A DNA stretch of 32,970 bases. Origin: DASPKW01 sp038244055 (GTDB lineage Bacteria > Planctomycetota > Phycisphaerae > Tepidisphaerales > Tepidisphaeraceae). The position numbers and the translations under genes are program-made. The stretch spans positions 1 to 32,970 of the forward strand of contig JBBRTW010000018.1 in assembly GCA_038244055.1 (NCBI GenBank), given 5' to 3'. The notes below the pieces were generated by a model. That model was given only the letters and a program-made list of their open reading frames with translations, had not been told where the DNA came from and made no database searches. Position 1 is the first letter of the stretch. Each line of letters opens with the position of its first letter. This document shows positions 15,461-23,245 of the stretch, piece after piece.

Positions 15461-16022
15461 AGTCTGCGGCGAGGCCGAGGATGGCGTCAGCGCCCTCAAA
15501 CTCATCGGCGCGATGCAGCCGGATATCGCGATCGTCGACATCACGCTCAAGGACACCTACGGCATCGAGCTGATCAAGAGCCTGCGCGAGCGCGAGCCGC
15601 ACATTCCCGTGCTAGTGCTGTCGATGCACGAGGAATCCATGTATGGCGAGCGCGCCATCCGCGCCGGTGCTAAAGGCTACCTCAACAAGCAGGAGGCCAG
15701 CAAAAAGGTAATCGCCGCGATCCGCGCGATTCTTGCGGGAGACATCTTCGTCAGCGAGGAGATGAAATCCGCCATGCTCCGGAAAATGGCGGGTGGGCAT
15801 CGCCCGGAGGGACAATCGCCAACCGACATATTGAGCGACCGCGAACTCGAAGTGTTCCAACTTCTCGGCCAGGGACAGGGCGTGCGCCGGATCGCCGAGA
15901 TGCTCTTCGTCAGCGTCAAAACCGTCGAAGCCCACCGCGAACACATCAAGCAGAAGATGAACTTCAAGAGCAGCACCGAACTGCTGCGCTACGCGATCCA
16001 GTACACGATGAAAGAGGGATAG
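15342..16022 (+). CDS. NarL/FixJ-family response regulator
   Basis: 226 residues. The receiver domain starts at residue 14 with KIFLVDDHP (acidic pocket Asp20/Asp21), the phospho-acceptor is Asp66 in AIVDITLKD, and the conserved lysine is in GAKGYLNK. The C-terminal LuxR-type helix-turn-helix runs from about 165 (SDRELEVFQLLGQG ... VSVKTVEAHREHIKQKM). It starts 119 nt inside the preceding kinase frame, so the two are translated from one message and form a two-component pair. The receiver begins so close to this ATG that a later start is not possible. The gene ends 3 bp from the convergent HypB-like gene with no terminator between. Given the haem-PAS kinase, the likely role is oxygen-responsive transcription control, perhaps of the cbb3 operon; direct targets are not shown. 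Confidence 0.93.
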   Translation: MAAKSKSGSQPRKRKIFLVDDHPIVRERLAELIAQEADLEVCGEAEDGVSALKLIGAMQPDIAIVDITLKDTYGIELIKSLREREPHIPVLVLSMHEESMYGERAIRAGAKGYLNKQEASKKVIAAIRAILAGDIFVSEEMKSAMLRKMAGGHRPEGQSPTDILSDRELEVFQLLGQGQGVRRIAEMLFVSVKTVEAHREHIKQKMNFKSSTELLRYAIQYTMKEG

Positions 16023-16025
16023 AGT

Positions 16026-16700
16026 TCACCCGAACCAACTCGCCGCCTCCTGCCCCGCCTTCTGCACGCGCTTCTTCAACCACTCCAGCCATCGGTCCAC
16101 CCCATGGGCATGCAACCCTGACATCTCGATCACTTCCGCCTTGGGATTCAGCCGCCGCACATCGGCGCGAAAGGCCGCGATATCGAACGGCACGCACCCG
16201 AGCAGATCCACCTTGTTGATCAGAATGATATCCGCCGAGCGCACCAGCTCCGGCTGCTTGTCGGCCTTGTCATCGCCGGCCGCGACGCTGAAGACCGCGA
16301 CGGTCATGTCCTGCCCCACATCGTGTTTGGCCGGGCCGGTCAGCGAGCCGGTGTTTTCCACGAACAAAAGATCGATCCACTCCAGATCGAGAGAACCGAT
16401 CGCCCGATAAATGTGCAGCGCATCGGGGTGGTGAGCCTGCCCGGTATGAACCTGCACCAGCCGGTGCGTATGCCGCGCCATCGGGTCCGCATCGCGCCGG
16501 GTGATGGGATCGCAGGCCACCACGCCCACATGCACCTCGGGCATCAGCTTCTCGATCGTGGCTTCGATCAGCGTCGTCTTGCCGCAGCCGGTGCCGCCGA
16601 TCACGCTGATCGTGAACACCCCCGCATCGCGCAGCGCATCGCGAATGCGCCGCCCGAAGGCGCTGGCCCCCGCTCCATCATCCGTTAGTCGCGCTCGCAT
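16026..16700 (-). CDS. HypB-like GTPase lacking the canonical nickel-site cysteines
   Basis: 224 residues of the SIMIBI GTPase class. P-loop GGTGCGKT at 35-42, NKVD base-recognition motif at 162-165, and HypB-type blocks VHTGQAHHPDA, LLFVENTGSL and SVAAGDDKADKQPEL. HypB inserts nickel into NiFe hydrogenase. Here two metal-site cysteines are changed: the usual GxxCH reads GQAHH (His90-His91) and the usual NLVCPA reads SLTGPA (Gly122). There is no N-terminal histidine-rich stretch, and no hydrogenase or hypA gene is nearby. It may be a GTPase that delivers another metal, possibly linked to the adjacent copper-haem oxidase. AGAGGAA precedes the ATG. Confidence 0.85.
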   Translation of the reverse strand: MRARLTDDGAGASAFGRRIRDALRDAGVFTISVIGGTGCGKTTLIEATIEKLMPEVHVGVVACDPITRRDADPMARHTHRLVQVHTGQAHHPDALHIYRAIGSLDLEWIDLLFVENTGSLTGPAKHDVGQDMTVAVFSVAAGDDKADKQPELVRSADIILINKVDLLGCVPFDIAAFRADVRRLNPKAEVIEMSGLHAHGVDRWLEWLKKRVQKAGQEAASWFG

Positions 16701-16716
16701 TCAATTCCTCTGGACA

Positions 16717-16740
16717 TCAGCGTGTCAGCGCTTCAGCGCC
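16717..16740. repeat. Period-8 tandem repeat upstream of the HypB-like gene
   Basis: Three adjacent octamers TCAGCGTG, TCAGCGCT and TCAGCGCC lie in the 166-bp gap between the HypB-like gene and the cytochrome gene, about 17 bp upstream of the HypB-like start. They share the core TCAGCG. Confidence 0.5.
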
Positions 16741-16866
16741 GATTCATTTCATCGCAGTTTTCATGGCGCGTCTCAATCGGGCGGCGGGCCGATTGTTGGC
16801 TAAGAGTCCGACATAGACCGATAGGAGTTTCTTGTACGCCGACATCAGAATCGCCCGCCGAGGGGG

Positions 16867-17817
16867 CTATTTGGCGGTCGAATTCCCGGCCGGGGGCGGC
16901 GCCAGCGCGGCGGCCGGAGTCGGCGCGGTCGCGGGCGGCGTGCCTTCGCGCCCGGGCAAAAATGTTCGCACATAGGCCGCGGTCGCCCACAGGTCATCGG
17001 CCGAGATATCCGGATTGGTCGGCATCGGCCCGCCCGGCAGCCCGCGCACGATGCGCATGGCGATGTCGTCGATTGAGGTGCCGCCCTTGAACTGGCCGCT
17101 GGTGAAATCGCGGGCGGAAATCGGGTTCTCCTCGTTATCCACCAGATCCTCGCGCAGCTTGCCGCGTCCATCGGCATCGTGGCAGGGAACGCAATTGACG
17201 GTGAAGAACTTCTGGCCGCGCTGCAGATCGATCTGCGCCGGCTTGGGCGGCAATTTGATGAGCGGCCCGGAATCGAGCTGGGCATGGGCATCTTTGAGCG
17301 CCTGCTCGCGCGGCGTCTTAGGCGCGCGCTTGAGCTTATCCGCCACGCGCCCTTCGATCGCCAGTTGCCGAACCGCCAACACCACCGATTTGACCTCCCC
17401 ATCCGCCAGTTGCGGCCACGGCGGCATCAGCGCCGGCAGCATGCCGCGCCGAAGCGTGGCCGCGATGTCTTCATCCGTGGGTAATCCCGTCTTGGTGCTG
17501 CCGATCTTGAACCAGCCGGTGGAGAAGTTGCGCGGCTTGGGGTTGAGCGGCCCGGCCGAGGGCCCATCGCCCAGCCCCGTCGGGCCGTGACAAATGGCGC
17601 AATTGGCCGCATAAACCTTCATGCCATGATCGAGGCTGACGACGTTCAATTTGGGGTCCACCGCCGGCCGCGATCCATCCGCCCGCCCGAACACGCCGCG
17701 CGTGGTGATATAAAACAACCCAGCCGTCAAAACGGCAATGATCAACGTGGCCAACCCAAGCTGGATGGCCCACTTGCGGGGATCGATGGCAGTGCTCGCG
17801 GAAGTTTCGTCGGACAT
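16867..17817 (-). CDS. Membrane-anchored dihaem cytochrome c
   Basis: 316 residues from the preferred ATG at 17817, which has an AAAGGGGA ribosome site; a 12-residue longer form from 17853 lacks one. One transmembrane segment (about 16-38) anchors two periplasmic cytochrome c domains with haem motifs CAICH (73-77) and CVPCH (209-213). Possible sixth ligands are Met126 or Met131 and Met265 (GGPMPTNP). The Ala/Pro-rich C-terminal tail is low complexity. It is divergent from ccoNO with a 214-bp shared gap, so it is probably an electron carrier to the cbb3 oxidase or to another terminal acceptor. The family is widespread and the exact partner cannot be fixed from sequence. Confidence 0.88.
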   Translation of the reverse strand: MSDETSASTAIDPRKWAIQLGLATLIIAVLTAGLFYITTRGVFGRADGSRPAVDPKLNVVSLDHGMKVYAANCAICHGPTGLGDGPSAGPLNPKPRNFSTGWFKIGSTKTGLPTDEDIAATLRRGMLPALMPPWPQLADGEVKSVVLAVRQLAIEGRVADKLKRAPKTPREQALKDAHAQLDSGPLIKLPPKPAQIDLQRGQKFFTVNCVPCHDADGRGKLREDLVDNEENPISARDFTSGQFKGGTSIDDIAMRIVRGLPGGPMPTNPDISADDLWATAAYVRTFLPGREGTPPATAPTPAAALAPPPAGNSTAK

Positions 17818-17886
17818 GGCAAGAAAATCCCCTTTCCGGCCCGACGCCGCCATCGGGAACGCGCCGGATTCTTCCCTAAGAGATAC

Positions 17887-17902
17887 ACCTAGTCCATTAG
17901 GT
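17887..17902. promoter_or_regulatory. Small palindrome in the cytochrome c / ccoNO divergent gap
   Basis: ACCTAGTCCATTAGGT has 5-bp arms (ACCTA/TAGGT) around 6 bp and lies in the shared regulatory gap between the two divergent respiratory genes. No FNR/FixK box (TTGAT-N4-ATCAA) was found in the gap. It is a weak operator candidate. Confidence 0.25.
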
Positions 17903-18031
17903 CATCTTCGGCATCCGCTTTCAGACGGCTCCCCGATTGAGAGGGCTTTGCCCCGCGCCGATGATGTTTCACGTTCACAATATCCGCGGCGGCTCTTGCG
18001 CGCCGCTTTCAGACACGAGGTCGATCATCCG

Positions 18032-20362
18032 ATGAATCAAGTCATTGTACAGCCCCGTACCCAGGCAGAGGCCTCGGTTTCCGAATTGAAACTGGAGCAG
18101 TTCGTCTACGACGATGCCATCGTCCGCAAGTTCATGGTCGCCATGTACGCCTGGGGCGTCGTCGCGTTTCTCGTCGGGCTGATCATCGCCACCCAACTGG
18201 TCTTCCCCAGCCTCAGTTTCGGCCTCGAGTTCTTCACCTTCGGCCGCCTCCGCCCGCTCCACACCAACGCCGCCATCTTCGCCTTCGCCGGCAATTGCAT
18301 CTTCGCCGCCATCTACTACTCCACCCAGCGCCTATGCAAAGCCCGGATGTTCAGCGATACGCTCTCCTCGCTCCACTTCTGGGGCTGGCAGCTTATTATC
18401 GTCCTCGCCGCCATCACGCTCCCTCTGGGAATCAGCCAGAGCAAGGAATACGCCGAACTCGAATGGCCGATCGACATTCTCATCGCCGTCGTCTGGGTCG
18501 GCTTCTTCGGCGTGAATTTCTTCGGCACCCTGCGCCGCCGCCGCGAGCGGCATATGTATGTCGCCCTCTGGTTCTACATCGCCACCATCGTCACCGTCGC
18601 CCTTCTCCACGTCTTCAATAACCTGGTCGTGCCGGCCGGGTTTCTCAAGAGTTATCCGATCTACGCCGGCGTGCAGGATGCCTTCATGCAGTGGTGGTAT
18701 GGGCATAACGCCGTGGCGTTTTTCCTGACCACGCCCTTCCTCGGGCTGATGTACTACTTCCTCCCCAAGGCGGCCGGGCGGCCGGTCTTCAGCTATCGCC
18801 TCTCCATCGTTCACTTCTGGTCGCTGGTCTTCATCTACATCTGGGCCGGCCCGCACCACCTGCACTACACCTCCATCCCCGACTGGGCCTCCAGCCTGGG
18901 CATGCTCTTCTCGATCATGCTCTGGATGCCCTCGTGGGGCGGCATGATCAACGGCCTGCTCACGCTCCGCGGCGCATGGCACAAGGTCGCCACCGATCCG
19001 GTGCTCAAATTCTTCGTCGTCGCCATCACCTTCTACGGCATGGCCACCTTCGAAGGCCCCCTGCTCTCGATCAAGAGCGTGAACGTCCTCTCCCACTACA
19101 CCGACTGGACCATCGCCCACGTCCACAGCGGCGCGCTCGGGTGGAACGGCTTCATGGCCTTCGGCATGATGTACTGGCTCCTGCCGCGCGTTTTCCAAAC
19201 CAAGCTCTGGAGCGTCCGCCTGGCCAGCGCCCACTTCTGGCTCGCCACCCTCGGCATCCTCATCTACATCATTCCGATCTACGTCGCCGGCATCACTCAG
19301 GGCCTGATGTGGCGGGCGCTCAATCCCGACGGCACGCTCATGTATCCGGAATTCGTCCTGACCATCAAGGCGATCGTTCCGATGTGGGCCCTGCGCGTTC
19401 TGGGCGGCACCTGCTACTTCACCGGCGCGATTCTCGGCGGCATCAACCTCTACAAGACCTGGAAAACCCGCCCCGCCAAGTACGAAGAACCCATTCAGGA
19501 AGCCCCCGCACTCTCGGCCGAGTACAACGCCGACCCCACCCCGCCCGCGCCCCAGTGCGAGAACATGGCCGACACCGCCAAGTCGATCAATGTCTGGTCC
19601 ACGCTCTGGTGGCACCGCCGCTGGGAGCGCCTCCCCTTCCGCTTCACGGTCTACACCATCGCCGCCGTCGCCATCGCTTCGCTCTTTGAGATCATTCCGA
19701 CTTTCCTCATCCGCTCCAACATTCCGACCATCGCCTCGGTCAAGCCCTACACGCCCCTCGAACTGATCGGCCGGGATATTTACGTCTCTGAAGGGTGCTA
19801 CAACTGCCACTCGCAGCAGATTCGGCCGATCCTCGCCGAGGTAAAACGCTATGGTGAGTATTCCAAGGCGGGCGAGTTCGTCTACGATCACCCGTTCCAG
19901 TGGGGCAGCCGCCGCATCGGCCCGGATTTGGCCCGCGAAGGCGGCAAGCAGTCGAACCTCTGGCACTACCTGCACCTGATGAATCCATCGGAAGTCACCG
20001 AGGGCACTGTCATGCCCACCTACAAGTGGCTGGCCGAGAAGAAGACCGATTTCGGATCGATCCCGCCGCGCCTGCGGGCGATGAAAGCGCTGGGTGTTCC
20101 CTACACCGATGACCAGATGGCTAACGGCACCGACCAGGCAAAGGCGCAGGCCAAAGAAGTCGCCGGAAAGATCGCCACCCAGGGCGGTCCGGCCGATCTC
20201 GACGACAAGGAAATCGTTGCCCTCATCGCCTATCTCCAGCGCATCGGCACCGACCTGTTCGCCAAGCCCGATGCCCCCGCCGCGCCGACCACGGCGCCCA
20301 CCACTCCCGCCAAAGCAACAACATCGACCGACCTCGCTCCAGCCATCGGAGGATCACGCTAA
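18032..20362 (+). CDS. ccoNO: cbb3-type cytochrome c oxidase, fused subunits I and II (CcoNO)
   Basis: 776 residues from the ATG at 18032 (GAGG 11 nt upstream); a frame open further upstream lacks support. Residues 1-480 are CcoN with about 12 membrane segments. Ligands visible are His77 and His365 (low-spin haem b), His363 (haem b3), His225, His275 and His276 (copper B), and Tyr269, the equivalent of the cross-linked tyrosine. Spacings equal those of Pseudomonas stutzeri CcoN (50 residues from the first to the second copper histidine, 88 to the haem b3 histidine). A linker of about 45 residues leads to CcoO: a membrane anchor (540-560), haem c motif CYNCH (589-593) and Met661 in GTVMPTYKWL. 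The C-terminus is Ala/Thr/Pro-rich. It reduces oxygen to water with proton pumping at low oxygen. Fused CcoNO is known from Bacteroidota and Planctomycetota. Confidence 0.97.
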   Translation: MNQVIVQPRTQAEASVSELKLEQFVYDDAIVRKFMVAMYAWGVVAFLVGLIIATQLVFPSLSFGLEFFTFGRLRPLHTNAAIFAFAGNCIFAAIYYSTQRLCKARMFSDTLSSLHFWGWQLIIVLAAITLPLGISQSKEYAELEWPIDILIAVVWVGFFGVNFFGTLRRRRERHMYVALWFYIATIVTVALLHVFNNLVVPAGFLKSYPIYAGVQDAFMQWWYGHNAVAFFLTTPFLGLMYYFLPKAAGRPVFSYRLSIVHFWSLVFIYIWAGPHHLHYTSIPDWASSLGMLFSIMLWMPSWGGMINGLLTLRGAWHKVATDPVLKFFVVAITFYGMATFEGPLLSIKSVNVLSHYTDWTIAHVHSGALGWNGFMAFGMMYWLLPRVFQTKLWSVRLASAHFWLATLGILIYIIPIYVAGITQGLMWRALNPDGTLMYPEFVLTIKAIVPMWALRVLGGTCYFTGAILGGINLYKTWKTRPAKYEEPIQEAPALSAEYNADPTPPAPQCENMADTAKSINVWSTLWWHRRWERLPFRFTVYTIAAVAIASLFEIIPTFLIRSNIPTIASVKPYTPLELIGRDIYVSEGCYNCHSQQIRPILAEVKRYGEYSKAGEFVYDHPFQWGSRRIGPDLAREGGKQSNLWHYLHLMNPSEVTEGTVMPTYKWLAEKKTDFGSIPPRLRAMKALGVPYTDDQMANGTDQAKAQAKEVAGKIATQGGPADLDDKEIVALIAYLQRIGTDLFAKPDAPAAPTTAPTTPAKATTSTDLAPAIGGSR

Positions 20363-20553
20363 TGCTTAAAGAAACGCTGACCCATCTGGACCTGTCCGTG
20401 CTGACCACCGCCGGCCTGGTCCTGTTTTTCATCGTCTTCGTCGCCGTCACGTTCTACGCCCTGACCCGCACGCCCAAACAGGCCGAGCAGTGGTCGCGGA
20501 TTCCCCTGACCAGCGAGACTCGAAAAAATAAGCAACCCTTTTCCGAAGAGTAA
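20362..20553 (+). CDS. ccoQ: CcoQ/FixQ-like small oxidase subunit
   Basis: 63 residues with one membrane helix (about 14-34, TTAGLVLFFIVFVAVTFYAL) and a short polar tail. The ATG shares one base with the ccoNO stop codon (TAATG), and GGAGG lies just upstream, so translation is coupled. Size, topology and position between ccoO and ccoP identify it as CcoQ, which stabilises the cbb3 complex. The sequence itself is too short for a strong family match. Confidence 0.8.
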   Translation: MLKETLTHLDLSVLTTAGLVLFFIVFVAVTFYALTRTPKQAEQWSRIPLTSETRKNKQPFSEE

Positions 20554-20558
20554 ACTTC

Positions 20559-21140
20559 ATGAGCAGCCCCGACAGCCCCAACCTGACCGGCCACAACTAC
20601 GATGGGATCGAGGAGTACGACAACCCCACCCCCGCCTGGTGGACCTGGATCTTCATCGGCACGTTCCTGTTCGCGGTGATCTATTTCTTCTTCGTGAGCC
20701 TGGCCGGCGGCGCGCTGAGCCCGCTGGCTTTTTACGAGCGCGAAGTCACCGAGGACCAGGAACGCCAGTTCGCGCAGATGGGCGAGATCAATTCCGATCC
20801 CGCCTCGCTCATCAAGATGAGCCACGATGAGAAGCTTCTGAGCGTCGGCAAGTCAATGTTCCTCACCAACTGCGCCGCCTGCCACGCGGCCAACGGCTCG
20901 GGGCTCACCGGCCCGAACCTCACCGATGATTATTACATCAACGTCAAAACCATCGGCGACCTCCTCGATGTGATCGCCAAAGGCCGCAACAACGGCGCGA
21001 TGCCCGCCTGGGAGAATCGGCTGCGTCCGCGCGAAATCGCCCTGATGGCGTCCTATGTCGCCTCCCTTCGCGGCGCGAACCTGCCCGGCATCAAGTCAGT
21101 CCCCGATGGGCAGATTATCCCGCCATGGTCCGAAAAATAA
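20559..21140 (+). CDS. ccoP: cbb3 oxidase subunit III (CcoP), mono-haem form
   Basis: 193 residues. The N-terminus GHNYDGIEEYDNPTPAWW is the CcoP signature, followed by a membrane helix (26-48) and a single cytochrome c domain with CAACH (105-109) and Met148 in NNGAMPAW. Typical proteobacterial CcoP is near 300 residues with two haem c domains; here only one is present and there is no sign of a broken second one. CcoP passes electrons from soluble or anchored cytochromes to CcoO. It starts 5 nt after the ccoQ stop. Confidence 0.93.
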   Translation: MSSPDSPNLTGHNYDGIEEYDNPTPAWWTWIFIGTFLFAVIYFFFVSLAGGALSPLAFYEREVTEDQERQFAQMGEINSDPASLIKMSHDEKLLSVGKSMFLTNCAACHAANGSGLTGPNLTDDYYINVKTIGDLLDVIAKGRNNGAMPAWENRLRPREIALMASYVASLRGANLPGIKSVPDGQIIPPWSEK

Positions 21141-21169
21141 CCCAACGGCACTTCGGCCATCTGACAATT

Positions 21170-21194
21170 CTCCGCGCCCTCTGCGTCTCTGCGA
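21170..21194. repeat. Period-8 CTCTGCG-type repeat between ccoP and ccoG
   Basis: CTCCGCGC, then after one base CTCTGCGT and CTCTGCGA, lie in the 84-bp gap just before ccoG. This type of short CTCTGCG-core tandem is familiar from intergenic spaces of many bacterial genomes (general recollection). No function is evident. Confidence 0.45.
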
Positions 21195-21224
21195 TGATAA
21201 ATCTTCGACCAGGAAGTTCGCGTC

Positions 21225-22865
21225 TTGAATCAGCACCTGACCATTCCGCAAGCCAAAGATGATGTGCTCTCCACGCTCAAGAGCGATGGCAGCCGTCGCT
21301 GGCTTTTCCCGCGCCTTTCCAAAGGCCGGTTCTGGTCCGCGCGCCGCGCCATCGCCTATTTCCTCATCGCCCTCTACACGGTCATCCCCTTCCTCCATAT
21401 CAACGGCAAGCCGGTCATTCTCCTCGATCTAAACAGCCGCCATTTCACTCTGCTGGGCATCACCTTCCTCCCCACCGACACCGCCCTGCTCGCCCTCTTC
21501 ATGCTCACCGCGATCATCTCGGTCTTCCTCATTACCGCCCTGCTCGGCCGAATCTGGTGCGGATGGGCCTGCCCGCAAACCGTCTACATGGAGTATCTCT
21601 TTCGCCCCATCGAGCGCCTGTTCACCGGCCGCTCCGGCCGCGGCGGCAAGCCCGCCGACAACATCGCCGGCTGGCGCAAGCCCCTCATGTATGCCGTCTA
21701 CTTCGCGCTCTGCCTGCACCTGGCCAACACCTTCCTCGCCTATTTCGTCCCCGCCGCGACCCTCCACCACTGGATCACCTCCTCCCCCGCCGCCCACCCC
21801 GCGGGCTTCACCATCGTACTCGTCATCACCGCCCTGATGATGTTCAACTTCGCCTGGTTCCGCGAGCAAACCTGCATCATCGCCTGCCCCTACGGCCGCC
21901 TCCAATCCGTCCTCCTCGACAAGCATTCACTGGCCATCACCTACGACAGCAAGCGCGGCGAACCACGCGGGAAGAAAGTAGCGAGTTACGAGTTGCGAGT
22001 TGCGGATGAAGAGTTGCGAGTTTCGAGTTGCGAGGTGAGAGCAGGAGATGCCGCAGATGCCGACAACAAGCAACGCATTTCGCTGCCCGTTCTCAATCGC
22101 ACCGCTTCCTCTGAACTCGCAACTCACAACTCGCAACCCGCAACTCCCCCAGCAACTCGCAACTCGCAACTCGCAACTTCCGCCGGTGATTGCGTCGACT
22201 GCTCCCTCTGCGTCCAGGTCTGCCCCACCGGCATCGACATCCGCGATGGCCTGCAATTCGAATGCGTCGCCTGCGCCCAGTGCATCGATGCCTGCGACGC
22301 GGTCATGGACAAAATCGACCGCCCGCGCGGTTTGATCGGCTACTCCTCCGAAAGCGCCCGGGCGGGTGAGCCGCGCCGCATCTTCCGCGCCCGCCCGATT
22401 ATCTATTCCACCATCATGCTGATTCTGAGCGGCGCGCTCACCTATCTCCTGCTCACGCGCTCGCCCGCCGATGTCGCCATTCTCCGCAATATCGGCCGGC
22501 CTTTCGTCGTCAACCCCGACGGCTACGTCGAGAACACCCTGCGCCTCAAGATCACCAACCGCACCGAGAAACCGCAGGAATACCGCATCTCGGCCGTCAA
22601 TTCCCCCGATGTCCGCACGCTCACCGAAAGCCCGACCGTCCGCGCTGCCCCCGGTGAATCCGTCACCGAGCCGCTCCGCGTCCTCGCGCCCGCCCGCCGA
22701 TTCCTGCTCGGCCATCTCGACATCACACTCCGCGTCTCAGGCAACGACTCATTCCAGACCGACCAGACCTGCCGCCTCCTCGGCCCCGCCAACTACACCC
22801 CAACCACCGCCACCGCACCCACGACCGCCCCAGCCCTCGCCGCCCCCAACAGGAGCACCCCATGA
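21225..22865 (+). CDS. ccoG: CcoG/FixG cytochrome oxidase accessory ferredoxin with a repeat-derived insertion
   Basis: 546 residues from a TTG start (AGGA about 10 nt upstream). Membrane segments carry CcoG cysteine motifs WCGWACPQTVYMEY and EQTCIIACPYGR. A two-cluster ferredoxin domain follows, with CVDCSLCVQVCP from residue 323 and then CVACAQCIDACD. A further membrane helix and a C-terminal immunoglobulin-like FixG domain (about 430-535) complete it. CcoG is involved in copper reduction for cbb3 assembly. Residues 251-320, between GEPRGKK and GDCVDC where the family normally has fewer than ten residues, are encoded by two inverted arrays of GAGTTGC/GCAACTC heptads with a short middle segment. 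The frame is kept, so the protein is probably made with a flexible hydrophilic loop. Neighbours are the cbb3 subunits upstream and a FixH-like gene overlapping by ATGA downstream. Confidence 0.94.
   Translation: MNQHLTIPQAKDDVLSTLKSDGSRRWLFPRLSKGRFWSARRAIAYFLIALYTVIPFLHINGKPVILLDLNSRHFTLLGITFLPTDTALLALFMLTAIISVFLITALLGRIWCGWACPQTVYMEYLFRPIERLFTGRSGRGGKPADNIAGWRKPLMYAVYFALCLHLANTFLAYFVPAATLHHWITSSPAAHPAGFTIVLVITALMMFNFAWFREQTCIIACPYGRLQSVLLDKHSLAITYDSKRGEPRGKKVASYELRVADEELRVSSCEVRAGDAADADNKQRISLPVLNRTASSELATHNSQPATPPATRNSQLATSAGDCVDCSLCVQVCPTGIDIRDGLQFECVACAQCIDACDAVMDKIDRPRGLIGYSSESARAGEPRRIFRARPIIYSTIMLILSGALTYLLLTRSPADVAILRNIGRPFVVNPDGYVENTLRLKITNRTEKPQEYRISAVNSPDVRTLTESPTVRAAPGESVTEPLRVLAPARRFLLGHLDITLRVSGNDSFQTDQTCRLLGPANYTPTTATAPTTAPALAAPNRSTP
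21978..22181. repeat. Two-armed heptad repeat array inside ccoG
   Basis: The left arm (about 21978-22034) consists of imperfect copies of GAGTTGC. The right arm (about 22113-22180) consists of imperfect copies of its reverse complement GCAACTC, ending with three near-perfect copies. About 78 bp of non-repetitive sequence separates them, so the arms could pair as a long hairpin. The class resembles the intergenic arrays at 31104-31271 and lies wholly inside a gene, in frame. Confidence 0.9.
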
Positions 22866-23245
22866 CCCCAGACAACACTACTCGCCCGAGCGGAACTCCC
22901 CCGATTGACGCCCCTGTGCTCTCCTACTTCTCGCTGAGTCCCGACACCATCCGCCCGCCGAAATATTTCCGCTGGCCGATGATCGTCATCGGCCTGCTCC
23001 TCGGCCACATCTGCATCATGGTCGTCGCCGTCACCATCGCCACGCGCGTCCGCCCCGATTCCATCGTCCCGGACTATTACCAGAAATCCGTGAATTGGGA
23101 CCGCAACCATCCCAACACCCGCGCTGCCAGCAACGCCGCCACCAGTTCCGCGATTCCCACGGCCACCAACTCCTTCGCCCCGGCCGCCACTCATTCCGCC
23201 GCCCCCGCGGCCGCCGCGCCGGCCATTCCCGGGAGCCGCCCATGA
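22862..23245 (+). CDS. Short FixH-like membrane protein
   Basis: 127 residues. After a polar N-terminus comes one membrane helix (about 40-60, preceded by PPKYFRWPM) and the motif PDYYQKSVNWD, which is the FixH family landmark where the periplasmic domain begins. The rest is an Ala/Thr/Pro/Ser-rich tail, not the beta-rich FixH domain, so this is a reduced form. The ATG overlaps the ccoG stop (ATGA) and its own stop overlaps the next start. FixH/CcoH proteins aid cbb3 assembly. The call rests on the YYQKSVNWD motif and operon position. Confidence 0.7.
   Translation: MTPDNTTRPSGTPPIDAPVLSYFSLSPDTIRPPKYFRWPMIVIGLLLGHICIMVVAVTIATRVRPDSIVPDYYQKSVNWDRNHPNTRAASNAATSSAIPTATNSFAPAATHSAAPAAAAPAIPGSRP

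Noticed and set aside
16022..16026. Bidirectional terminator between the regulator and the HypB-like gene
   Set aside because: Only three bases separate the two stop codons and no stem followed by a T run is visible.
17818..18031. FNR/FixK box in the cytochrome c / ccoNO gap
   Set aside because: No TTGAT-N4-ATCAA match or close variant was found; only a weak 5-bp-arm palindrome is present.
17738..18031. N-terminal extension of CcoNO by 98 residues
   Set aside because: It overlaps the divergent cytochrome gene, lacks CcoN homology and has no ribosome site, whereas the ATG at 18032 gives a typical CcoN N-terminus.
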